A DNA stretch of 64,000 nt from Thiosymbion sp942492625 (GTDB lineage Bacteria > Pseudomonadota > Gammaproteobacteria > Chromatiales > Chromatiaceae). The position numbers and the translations under genes were made by a program. Below, in pieces: positions 26,977 through 36,150 of this stretch. The notes beneath the pieces are model-generated. The model was given only the letters and a program-made list of their open reading frames with translations. It was not told where the DNA came from and did not search any database. Position 1 is the stretch's first letter; each line of letters opens with the position of its first letter. Where the stretch lies: the NCBI GenBank assembly GCA_942492625.1, contig CALOFM010000015.1, positions 39,074-103,073 of the forward strand. The letters run 5' to 3'.

Positions 26977-27927
26977 ATGGGATGGCTAGAGGATCGGTGG
27001 ACCTGGTTTTTTGGTTTCGGTGTCGGTGAACAGGCGGGAGTGGCCGGGGCGCTCGTCGGCAGCATCGCGCTCCTATGGGGTATCTACACCCATTTCGCCA
27101 AGCGGAGCGTGTCCGCGTCTTCCGTCTCCCAGAGCATCAAGGGGTCATCAGCCACTGCATCAGGCGGAGCTGAAGCGGTTGTTGCAACCGGCAACGTCAC
27201 GATTGAACGGGACCCCCTAGTCAACAAAGTCGTTGAGACACTCACGCAACAGCTGCAGGCGAAGGACCAAGCTTTGTCTAGCTTGCAGGAGCGGGAACAA
27301 TCGCTGCAGGCCGAATTGCGGAAAGCCGTCTTCGCCATCCCGAAGCAAACGTCGATTGCCAATTCCAAAGCCCGGATAAAAGAAGCCCTGGAACAAGCGG
27401 CGAAAGGCAATACGGAGCTTGCGGAGGCGATCTTCTCCGAGGTCGCAGCTCGCAAGAGCGCGGAAGGGAAAGCGGCCAATAGAGAAGCGGCCGAAGCCGA
27501 GCGGCATCGCGGGGCACTAGCCTTCCTGCACAACACAGATAAAGCACTTGCGGCTTACCGTCGTGCCACGGAGCTGGACCCGGATAATGTACAGGGTTGG
27601 ACCCAGCTTGGGCACCTATTGAGGCGTGTTGGAGAGCTGGAAGAAGCCGAAGCCGCCTACCGCAAGGCCCTGGCCCTCCACGATGCCCTCGGGAGCAAGG
27701 AGGGCATGGCCAACCAGTACGGCAACTTGGGCCTCGTCCACCGAATCCGCGGCGACCTGGACCAGGCCGAGGCCATGCACCGGAATGCCCTGGCCCTCCA
27801 CGAGGCCCTCGGGAGCAAGGAGGGCATAGCCAACCAGTACGGCAGCATGGGCGTTGTCTATCAAACTCGCGGCGACCTGGACCAGGCCGAAGCCATGCAC
27901 CGGAATGCCCTGGCGCTCGACGAGGCT
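26977..27927 (+). pseudogene. TPR-repeat membrane protein cut by a transposon
   Basis: About 317 codons before the Tn3-type left end. The ATG at 26977 gives an N-terminal membrane segment (GVAGALVGSIALLWGIY), a Ser/Ala-rich linker, a coiled coil (about residues 75-185, many Glu/Gln/Lys with QQLQAKDQALSSLQERE) and TPRs. The last TPRs are nearly identical 120-base units at 27667-27786 and 27787-27906, and a third stops after 21 bases at the transposon edge. The remaining codons to 28023 are transposon sequence. Membrane-anchored TPR proteins with kinesin-light-chain-like repeats often act as protein-interaction platforms. The 3' half is not found on the other side of the element. Confidence 0.8.
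27667..27927 (+). repeat. 120-bp tandem TPR-coding repeats
   Basis: Two full 40-codon units and the first 21 bases of a third, each encoding ALALHxALGSKEGxANQYG followed by RGDLDQAEAMHRN. The high DNA identity shows recent duplication or gene conversion. Confidence 0.85.
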
Positions 27928-27928
27928 G

Positions 27929-27966
27929 GGGTTTTTGGCCCAAACCGTCAAAAATCTGCACTAGCG
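27929..27966 (+). repeat. Tn3-type left inverted repeat (38 bp)
   Basis: Perfect inverted match to 31203-31221 joined to 33213-33231. Ends in CACTAGCG internally; the tnpA stop codon lies inside the opposite copy. Confidence 0.92.
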
Positions 27967-28121
27967 CCTGAGGCGAAATCCAGCAGGAATCGGGCGATGA
28001 CGGCCTGTCAGGAAGCTTATTAGAATCATAAGGATATATAGGCAGCTGCGGCGGTTCCGGGAGGCATCGAGGTGCGGATCTCCGTTATGATCGGTATTTT
28101 TCCGTTGCCTCCGGCGGTCGC

Positions 28122-31100
28122 ATGTCCGACTTTTCGCTCGACGATCTTGACGGTGATAGCCTCCCCCAGAGCGGTGATCGTCTGCAGATCCTTTCGCCGG
28201 AAGAGTACAAACTGCTGTGGGGCTTTCCGCGCTTCACCCAGAGCGACCGGGACCTTTTCTTCACGCTGACGGCACCCGAGCGCGAGGCCATCGAGCAACG
28301 CCGTTCGGTCCGCACCAAGATTCACTTTCTGCTGCACCTGGGCTACTTCCGCGCCCGCCAGCGCTTCTTCCGCTTCGAGCTCCCGGCTGTGCGCGACGAC
28401 GTCGACTATCTGCGCCGACGCTACTTCGACAACCAGGCCGTCGTCGATCTCACTGTCTCCGACCACACCCGCAAGCGCCACGTCGAGGCGATCCTCGGGC
28501 TGTTTCGGTATCGCCTCTGTGCCCTGGACGAGCGGCGCCTGCTCGAGGCCCACGCCCGCCAAGCCGCGCGCATCTCCAGCCGGCCGGTCTACGTCCTGCG
28601 GGAGCTGGTGGATCTTCTGCGCCGCGAACGGGTCGTGCTGCCGGGATATACCATCCTTCAGAACATGGTGCGCGGGGCCTGGCCTTCGAGCGCAAGCGCC
28701 TGGCCGGTGCTCTCGAAGGGTTGATCGGTGCCGAGGACGCCAGATACCTGGATCTTCTTCCTCGCCGACGACGCGGGTCTGCACCAGATCACCACCATCA
28801 AGCGCCAGCCGCGGGACTTCAGCTACCAGCAGCTGCTTGCGGAAATCGATCGTGGTCAGCAGTTGCGGGCCCTGTTCACCCTGTCCGAGCGCATCATCGC
28901 CCGCCTTGAGCTATCCGCAGAGAGCGTGCGCTACTACGCCTCCCTGGTCGAATACTACACCGTCTACAAGCTCAAGAGGATGGACCGCGAGGCGGTCCAT
29001 CTGTATCTGCTGTGCTTCGCCCACGACCGCTATGAGCGGCTCAACGACAATCTCCCGGGCGCTTTCTGCTCTCTGGTACGGTGCTACGTTGACGAGGTCG
29101 GTGCCGCCACCAAGGAGGCCATCTACCGGTTCAAGCTCCAGACCAGCGAGGATGTCGAGCAAGGGGCGAAGGTTCTGGCCCTGTTCCTGGATCCGAGTAT
29201 CGACGGACAGACACCATTGGCGCATGTGCGCGAGCAGGCCCACGCGCTTTTGGCTCCGGAGCGGCTGCAGCAGCTCTGCCGCCACCTCGCCGGCGACGGC
29301 TCCCTCGACGAGGGGGCCTTCGAGTGGAAAGAAGTCGACGGGATCATGGCGAAGGTCAAACGCAACCTGCGACCGTTGCTGCGCTTCCTCTCGTTGCAGG
29401 GGACAGCGGCAAACGTCACGCTGCTGGAAACCCTGACAGCCATGATCGAGGCCTTCGAGGCTCGGCGAGTCGCTTCCGACACGCGAAGTCCCCACCACCC
29501 TGATCCCCACGCGCTCGAAGCGCTACCTACTCGACCCAGCTGGCACAATCATCCGTGAGCGCTACGAATTTATGGTCTATCGCCTGCTGCGCGATGGGCT
29601 AGAGGCCGGCGATCTGCACTGCAGCGACAGCGCACGTTTCCGCAGCTTCGACGACGACCTGCTCGACGACGCGACCTTCGATCGCCGTGCCGAGCTGCTG
29701 CCCCGGCATGGCCTTGAGATGGCTTCCCGGCCCATCCGCGAGCAGCTTGAGGAGCTGCGGGACCTCCTCGAGGCACGCTTCGAGGAGGTTAACCAGCGCA
29801 TCCTGGCCGGCGAGAATGCCTTCGTGCGCGTGCAGGACGGGAAAACCGTCTGGGAACGGGCGGTGCGCAGCGAGGAACCGCTGCCCAACGAGCCCTTCTT
29901 CGACATGGTCGAGCGTGTCGACATCGACACCCTGCTGCTGTTCGTCGACCGGCGCAACGGCTTCATGGAATCCTTCGAGCATGTCCTCGGACGCTACCGC
30001 AAGGGCGCCCCCGCCAAGCCCGCCATTGTCGCCAGCCTGATGGCCTACGCGACCAACATCGGCCTGGGGCGCATGGCCGACATCTCCAACCTGAGCTACC
30101 AGGAGCTCTCAACCACCGCCGGCAACTTCATCCGGCTGGAGACCCTCAAGGAGGCCAACGATCGGATCGCCAACGCCACCGCGCGGCTACCGATCTTCCG
30201 TCACTTCGACATCGACGAGGCCGTGCATTCCAGCAGCGACGGGCAGAAGTTCGAGTCCGCGATCCCGACCATCAACGCCCGCCATTCCTCGAAGTACTTC
30301 GGCCTCAAGAAGGGCGTGGTCGCCTACACGCTGCTGGCCAACCACGTGCCTCTCAACGCCCGGATCATCGGCGCCAACGAGCACGAGAGCCACTTCGTCT
30401 TCGACGTCTTGTTCAACAACGCCACCGACATCCTGCCGGCGATTCACTCCACCGATACCCATGGCACCAACCACGTCAACTTCGCCCTGCTGCACCTGTT
30501 CGGCTATCGCTTCGCCCCGCGGTACCGCAAGGTGCGAAGCAAGGTGGAAACGGGGCTGTACGGATTCCGCCATCCGGGGCACTACAACAAATCCTGGCCG
30601 ATCAAGCCGATTCGTCGTGCTCGGGAAGAGGGCTGGTCGTGTCGGAATGGCCGGACATCGAGCGCATCCTGCTCTCCGTGGCCCTGAAGAGCACAACCCA
30701 GAGCGTGATCGTGGGAAAGCTCAGCGCCTACCGGCGCAAGAACCGCACGAAGCGGGCCCTGTGGGAATTCGACAACATCGTCCGCAGCCTGTACCTGCTC
30801 GACTACATCGACTCCCCGGTGCTGCGGCGCAATGTGCAGCGGGCGCTCAACCGCGGCGAGGCGTACCACCAGCTGCGCCGCTCCATCGCCTACGCCCACG
30901 GTGGCCGTTTCCGGGCGCGCTCCCGGCATGAACAGGAGATCTGGAATGAATGTTCACGGCTGGTCGGCAACGCGGTGGTCTACTACAACGCCCTGATCTT
31001 GTCCGAGGCGTTGGCGGAACTGGAAAGTCGCGGCGAGCTGGCCTCCGCCGAGGTCCTCAAGCGCGTCTCCCCCGTGGCCTGGCAGCACATCAACTTCTAT

Positions 31101-31208
31101 GGACGCTACCAGTTCGATGCCGACTTCACGCCGATCGACTTCGCCCGGCTACGCCAGCAGCTGTCTTCAGAAAAGGTCTCCAGGCTCTACGCCACCGCCG
31201 ATCGCTAG
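28122..31208 (+). pseudogene. Tn3-family transposase TnpA, frameshifted
   Basis: About 1030 codons, the usual size for Tn3 TnpA, but the reading frame changes at about 28670, 28755, 29475 and 30620. The N-terminal DUF4158 domain is seen in QILSPEEYKLLWGFPRFTQSDRDLFF. The DDE catalytic part is in the frame that begins near 29485 (YEFMVYRLLRDGL onwards) with HFDIDEAVHSSSDGQKFE, NARHSSKYFGLKKGV, ANHVPLNARIIGANEHES and STDTHGTNHVNFALLHLFGYRFAPR. It ends in the last frame with SLYLLDYIDSPVLRRNVQRALNRGEAYHQLRRSI. All landmarks are present, so decay is recent, or the frame breaks are sequence errors. The stop (31206-31208) lies inside the right terminal repeat. Confidence 0.88.
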
Positions 31209-31221
31209 TGCAGATTTTTGA
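31203..31221. repeat. Inner half of the split right Tn3 repeat
   Basis: 19 bases (CGCTAGTGCAGATTTTTGA) matching the inner half of the left terminal repeat in inverted orientation; the group II intron starts at the next base. Confidence 0.92.
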
Positions 31222-33212
31222 GTGCGCCGTGAAAAGGCGCGGTTCCTCAGCGGGTGAAAGTCCCGCCCGGCAACTATCGCTCCAGCCGGTAGCAATCGGA
31301 GCGGCTGTGGAGGTAACGAAGCAGTCGAAGCCTTCGGTGTAGAGGGTCATTTTAGTGACTTGGCGAGTATGCAGGCCGTAACGTGCAGTGAACGCTGAGC
31401 AGGCCTCGAAAAGCACAATGCGGAAGCCGACCCGGCTCGGATTCGGGGAAGGCCGCCGTCACTGGGGAAGCGAGCGATGAGAGCACCCAGTGAGACCGCC
31501 GGGGTAGTGGCGACGGCATGCATACACAACGGGGAACCGACGCAACACGGGAAGCCCCGGCGGTGGCGCGGCGTGTGCGCCAAACCGGAAGCCCGTGAGG
31601 GCCAGGCCGGGCCGTGTGGGGTGGCGGGAGGCCCGTACTACCGTTGAAACCGGGTAATGCCGGTGGAGGGAAGGGGCCTCGCTCGAGGGCAGTGTTGAAC
31701 GAAGCGAGGTCGTGGAGACTGGCGTGAGCCTACAAGCTCCTTTCAAAGTACAGAAGCTTCAGCAGGCACTTCATGCGAAAGCGAAGGAGTCGCCCGAATT
31801 CCGCTTCTATGCCCTGTACGACAAGATCTACCGGGAAGACATCCTGACCCACGCCTATCGGCTGGCCCGCAGCAATCGCGGCAAGCCCGGGGTGGACGGC
31901 GAGGATTTTCCGGACATTGAGGCGTACGGGGTTGAGCGGTGGTTGGGCGAACTGGCGCAAGCCTTGAGGGAGAAGCGCTACCGGGCGAGTCCGGTACGTC
32001 GGGTCTATATCCCCAAACCGAACGGCAAGCAGCGTCCCTTAGGTATACCGACGATCCGGGATCGGGTAGTCCAAACGGCGGCGGTCCTTGTACTCGCGCC
32101 GCTCTTCGAGACCGACCTGCAACCGGAACAGTATGCCTATCGGGAAGGACGCAACGCCCACGATGCGGTGCGCCACGTCCACAAGCTGCTCAATACAGGC
32201 TACACGGAGGTCGTTGACGCGGATCTGTCAGGCTACTTTGACTCGATTCCACATGCCGAGCTGTTACAGAGCCTGGCGCGGCGGATCAGTGACCGCCACG
32301 TCCTCGCCCTGCTCAAGCAGTGGCTCGTGGCACCGGTGGAAGAGGACGACGGACGTGGTCGCAGGAAACGCACCACGCAGGCAAAGGACACCAAGCGCGG
32401 TATCCCGCAAGGGGCACCGATCTCGCCGCTACTCAGTAACCTGTATATGCGCCGTTTTCTGCTGGGGTGGAAAACGTTGGGGCTGGAGCAACGGCTCCAG
32501 GCCCGGATTGTCAACTTCGCCGATGATTTTGTCATCTGCTGCCGGGGAACCGGTGAACAGGCTATGGAGGCCATGCGTGGGCTGATGGAGCGGCTGAAAT
32601 TGACGGTCAACGAAGAGAAGACCGGGCGGTGTCGGATACCGCAGGAACACGTCGACTTTCTGGGCTACACCTTCGGACGATGCTATTCGACCAAGACGGG
32701 ACGGGCCTACATCGGCACGCGCCCCTCGAAGAAGAGCATCAAGAAGGTCTGCCGTACGATCAGCGAGGCGACCAGCCGACAGTGGCTGCTGGCGACGCCC
32801 GAGGATAGAGTGGAGCGGCTTAACCGGGTTCTTATCGGTTGGGCAAACTACTTCTGTCTCGGGCCGGTCAGCACGACCTACCGGGCGCTGGACCGTCACG
32901 CGCGCAAGCGGCTGCGTTGGTGGTTATGCAGGAAGCACAAGCAGCGAGGCCGGGGGACCACACGCTTCCCGGACGCGTGGCTTCATCAAACGATGGGGCT
33001 CAAAGAGCTGTCGGTGCGCACGCGTGACCTTCCGTGGGCGAAGGCATGACACCTCGTCCGAGCGCTGGATGCGGGAGATCCGCACGTCCAGTGCGCCGAG
33101 CGGCGACTGGAAACGGGACTATGGCCCGGATTGAGGCACCGGCAAGGGCGAAAGCCGCCGGCAACAGCTACTCCCCGGAACCTGTGGTTACCGCGCCAGT
33201 CGTCGACTCTAC
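31222..33212 (+). mobile_element. Group II intron (1991 bp)
   Basis: The boundaries can be fixed by rebuilding the split transposon repeat. The intron begins GTGCGCC (canonical GUGYG) at 31222 and ends in AC at 33212 (canonical AY). About 490 bases of structured RNA (domains I-IV) precede the reverse-transcriptase gene. Domain V is the hairpin at about 33061-33094 (GCTGGATGCGGGAGATCC and its complement), followed by domain VI to 33212. The exon junction is TTTTTGA/CGGTTTGG. The intron is on the same strand as tnpA and lies just after its stop. Confidence 0.9.
31712..33049 (+). CDS. ltrA: Group II intron reverse transcriptase/maturase
   Basis: A 445-residue intron-encoded protein starting with GTG. 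The RT domain has RSNRGKPGVDGEDF (RT0/1), RRVYIPKPNGKQRPLGIPT (RT2), YREGRNAHDAVRHVH, DADLSGYFDSIPH (first catalytic Asp), GIPQGAPISPLLSNLYM (RT4) and the active site as FADD (about residue 270, a variant of YADD). The maturase (X) domain follows (RVERLNRVLIGWANYF). No HNH endonuclease is present, so retrohoming would rely on nicks or single-stranded target, as in class C introns. The gene is complete, so the intron may be active. Confidence 0.95.
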   Translation: METGVSLQAPFKVQKLQQALHAKAKESPEFRFYALYDKIYREDILTHAYRLARSNRGKPGVDGEDFPDIEAYGVERWLGELAQALREKRYRASPVRRVYIPKPNGKQRPLGIPTIRDRVVQTAAVLVLAPLFETDLQPEQYAYREGRNAHDAVRHVHKLLNTGYTEVVDADLSGYFDSIPHAELLQSLARRISDRHVLALLKQWLVAPVEEDDGRGRRKRTTQAKDTKRGIPQGAPISPLLSNLYMRRFLLGWKTLGLEQRLQARIVNFADDFVICCRGTGEQAMEAMRGLMERLKLTVNEEKTGRCRIPQEHVDFLGYTFGRCYSTKTGRAYIGTRPSKKSIKKVCRTISEATSRQWLLATPEDRVERLNRVLIGWANYFCLGPVSTTYRALDRHARKRLRWWLCRKHKQRGRGTTRFPDAWLHQTMGLKELSVRTRDLPWAKA

Positions 33213-33231
33213 CGGTTTGGGCCAAAAACCC
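33213..33231. repeat. Outer half of the split right Tn3 repeat
   Basis: 19 bases (CGGTTTGGGCCAAAAACCC) completing the right 38-bp terminal repeat after the intron. Confidence 0.92.
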
Positions 33232-33323
33232 TTTCATGGATGAATCCTCTCCCAGGTTTTTTCGTTCGGATTGCGCGAGCGCCCCGATTCATCGAGGCGC
33301 CAATCTGTTCTCGTGGCCCGGCG

Positions 33324-33835
33324 TCACTGGCCCTCAAATAGATCGCGTCTGTGAACGCGTGGGAGGTCGTTCGGCCCCCAGCCGAGCGGCAGGATTGGTT
33401 CTAGGGGGCCATAGGTACTCAGCAGCACGAACCAACCTTTGTCCGGGTTGGTCTCGATCCAGTTCAGTTCGAACCTTTCCGGCGCCCCCAGGCCGAAGCA
33501 GAAGTCGACCAAGCCATCGCGACCGTCGCGTGAGCCGATGAGCCGCAGGCGAGCGCGTTTCTCATGGTCCGAGAATGTCTTTTGCTCGTAACTCGGCTTC
33601 AGTCCTGTTTGCTCGCACAATACCCAGATCTTGAGAAAGTGCACGGGCTCTTCAGTTGGAGACGCTGTATTCGCTGTGCGAAGCGCCGGTGCGGGCGCTC
33701 ATGCGCTCCACGTCACCGGGACGAATCACCGAGCCGTTACCTATGATGTCTTTGTGTGCCAAGGCACCCTCGAGCACGTAGCGGATGATCTCCGTGTCGT
33801 TGCGTCCGTTCGTGGCGAAACCGCCGCCGGCTGAG
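33324..33835 (-). pseudogene. Chimeric remnant: pirin-like N part joined to DUF1214 C part
   Basis: Reading on the minus strand, the segment ending near 33652 encodes EIIRYVLEGALAHKDIIGNGSV and PGDVERMSARTGASHSEYS, typical of pirin-family cupins. After a frame break the next 45 residues continue pirin (VHFLKIWVLCEQTGLKPSYEQK to RLRLIGSRDGRDG) and then switch to LGAPERFELNWIETNPDKG with WFVLLSTYGPLEP, a DUF1214 C-terminus. So two unrelated genes are fused by deletion. The pirin N-terminal His motif and the DUF1214 N-terminal part are absent. Lying against the transposon's right end, it is probably a by-product of the same rearrangement. Not expected to be functional. Confidence 0.65.
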
Positions 33836-33982
33836 TGGGGTCGCTGTGCGGTTACCGAGGAGCCATTGTGTACGGTAAGGATACGCGGTTGTTGTTCCCT
33901 GATCCTACTCGATGAAACATCAGGCATCGCACCCCCGGTATCAAAGAGGCAAAATAGCGCCGATCCGTTAGGACGCTGGTTC

Positions 33983-35839
33983 ATGATCAAGAAGCTGACC
34001 GCCATGTCCCGCCGCACGCCAATTTTGGCCATCATTATGGCGCCCGTTGCGTTGTTTCTCTTGATGCAGCTCTGGACTCACGCCCTCGTGCCGCTTTACC
34101 AGGGCGTCTGGTATAGCGACACCGTGCTGAAGTGGCGTCTGGCCAGTGACGAGCCGGCAATCCGCATCAAGGCCGCAAAGGATGCCGGGTTGCGGCGCGC
34201 CGAAGATGCAGCCGTGCTCAATGAACTGGTTGCACGCCTTAAGACCGACGAATCAGTGGAGGTGCGCAAGGCCTCGGCCACCGCGCTTGGGCAGCTTGGC
34301 TCGCAGCGGCCGTTAAGCGCTGGGGCGATACAGGCATTGAGTACGCTGGTATTGACCGAATCGGACAATGCCATGCTGTCCGCGGTCATCGTTGCCGTGG
34401 GCCAGTCAGCGGCCGAGAATCGATACCCGGATTCGGTTGTCGAGCGCATCGCCGAAATCTCCAGTGAAAAGCTTCAGGCATGGGCGTATCCGCGGGCGGC
34501 CACGGCGCTCGGCCAAATCGGCGCCGCCCAGCCACTGCCGGACACGGTATTCGCCGCCATGAACACACGGTTTACCGATCCCCGACACGCCGGCGAGCGC
34601 GAAGACCTGGCCAACGCCTTCGCCGATATCGCCGAGGGCCGGCGCCTGCCGGTGACGACGCTCGACATCCTCGCTGCTGCGTTCGAGGATGAACCGAACC
34701 ACCGTATACGCAAGGCCATTCTTTATGCATTGGCCTACGCGGCCGATGACTACCCGCCGTCGATCACCCTGATAACGGCGGCCACCAGTGATCTAGACGC
34801 GGACATCGCCAGCACCGCCGAAAGCGGTCTGCGCATCATCGAATACAACCGAACCCTGGCGGATAAGGATCCGTTGTCAGTGGCGATGAACACCTCTGAG
34901 CCGATCGAAACACGACTCAATGCGCTGCGAATCATCCGCAGCACCCGTATCGATCCGGCCGCCTGGGAGCAGATCGCGGCACTTGCGCAGGATTCGGAAA
35001 CCGGGATCGCTGCGGCTGCCGTTAACATGTTTCCTCACATGGCTCGCTCAGCCGATGCGGACTTTGACCAACGCATATTGATTCCGGCGCTGAGCCGGGC
35101 CATGTCCGACCCCGACCCACTGGTCCGTTATGCCGCCTATGGCGCGTTGTCGACTATTTCCCGGAACCGGCCGGCATATCTGCGTGCCGCCGATTTGCCG
35201 GCGCAACTCGAAGCCGGCGCGAACCACCCGGATCCGAAAGTGCGCGTCGTCGTCCTGGTCATGTTGCTTCGCGATGACGAACAACGCGCTACGATCATCG
35301 AGCGAGGCATGAATGATCCCGATCCTTATGTGCGAAGCAACGCGGTGAGCTGGCTCGCTTTACCGGAAACAGAGGCCAGCCAGCGGGAGGCATTTATTGC
35401 AGAGGCGTTGAACGACCCGGATCCGAACGTTCGCCGGTCCGCAGCCGCCACACAAAAACAATGGGATACGCGCGAGCGTTCCTGGCCGATAGAGCTCTGG
35501 CGGCTATGGCAAGCGGGGGAGCGCGGGAAAGTCGGCATGAGAGTCCTAATCGCAGTGACCGTGGCGACCCCTGTTCTGATCGGCGGAATCTTTCTGCTCT
35601 ATTACATGGCGCGTCTGTTGACCTACCTGCAGCAGCGACGCTGGCGCGCCGCAGCTGTGGTCCCGGTCATGGCCACTTGGGTAGCGGCCAGTTACGGCAT
35701 GTTCATGCTGTACTTCATGGCCGCTCACGCGAGCAACCTCGATGCCGGCGAAACGGCAATCCTGGCCGGCATTCTATGGGGCGCCATCGCTGTCTATACC
35801 GCGCTGGGTTGGGTCATGCACTACGCAGTGCGCCACTAG
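33983..35839 (+). CDS. Membrane-anchored HEAT-repeat protein
   Basis: A 618-residue protein. The ATG at 33983 gives a basic start and a membrane helix (TPILAIIMAPVALFLLMQLW, about 14-33). A long alpha-helical repeat region follows (about 50-515) with HEAT-like units such as DESVEVRKASATALGQLG, DPDPLVRYAAYGALSTI, HPDPKVRVVVLVMLL, DPDPYVRSNAVSWLAL and DPDPNVRRSAAATQ. The C-terminus has three further helices (about 530-615). The open frame extends upstream to 33785 but lacks protein-like sequence there. The repeat domain is probably outside the cytoplasm or a large loop that binds a partner. I do not recognise a named family. Confidence 0.75.
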   Translation: MIKKLTAMSRRTPILAIIMAPVALFLLMQLWTHALVPLYQGVWYSDTVLKWRLASDEPAIRIKAAKDAGLRRAEDAAVLNELVARLKTDESVEVRKASATALGQLGSQRPLSAGAIQALSTLVLTESDNAMLSAVIVAVGQSAAENRYPDSVVERIAEISSEKLQAWAYPRAATALGQIGAAQPLPDTVFAAMNTRFTDPRHAGEREDLANAFADIAEGRRLPVTTLDILAAAFEDEPNHRIRKAILYALAYAADDYPPSITLITAATSDLDADIASTAESGLRIIEYNRTLADKDPLSVAMNTSEPIETRLNALRIIRSTRIDPAAWEQIAALAQDSETGIAAAAVNMFPHMARSADADFDQRILIPALSRAMSDPDPLVRYAAYGALSTISRNRPAYLRAADLPAQLEAGANHPDPKVRVVVLVMLLRDDEQRATIIERGMNDPDPYVRSNAVSWLALPETEASQREAFIAEALNDPDPNVRRSAAATQKQWDTRERSWPIELWRLWQAGERGKVGMRVLIAVTVATPVLIGGIFLLYYMARLLTYLQQRRWRAAAVVPVMATWVAASYGMFMLYFMAAHASNLDAGETAILAGILWGAIAVYTALGWVMHYAVRH

Positions 35840-36150
35840 TTCAAGCGCGCACCGGCCCCGAAGCAACGATCGGAGGACATCTCCCGCGCCCGCATTCTGC
35901 CGTTAGGGTCCTGTCACGCAGGCAATCTTAAACGTACTTGGCTGACCGCTCCTGGCCGCCATGTGAAGCTTCGCAAAGTGGCCGAAAGAGACCTACGCAC
36001 GCGACGCATGTAAAGATCCTGTAAAAGCCTCCCCCGCACCGCAGATTCCGTATCGCGCTCGTGCCAAGCTGAAGATGAATGCCCCGGCCAGAAGTTCGCC
36101 AGCCGGCGGCATCCATCGGTTTCAGGTTTGACGCCCACAGGAGATATCCC
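35840..36150. other. Intergenic region, nothing recognised
   Basis: 311 bases between the HEAT-repeat and VIT-VWA genes. Only a ribosome-binding site (CAGGAGAT) at its end stands out. Confidence 0.4.

Larger units (their letters stand above)
27929..33231. mobile_element. Tn3-family transposon carrying a group II intron
   Basis: The left terminal repeat is 27929-27966 (38 bp, beginning GGGTTTTTGGCCCAAACCG). The right repeat is identical and inverted but split: 31203-31221 (19 bp) and 33213-33231 (19 bp) with a group II intron between the halves. A 38-bp length is standard for Tn3-family ends. Without the intron the element is about 3.3 kb and holds only tnpA. The flanking 5-mers (27924-27928 and 33232-33236) differ, so there is no target duplication, pointing to a later deletion or rearrangement. 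Confidence 0.9.

Noticed and set aside
27667..27927. Direct repeats as a possible CRISPR array
   Set aside because: Units are contiguous 120-bp coding repeats without spacers and translate to TPR motifs.
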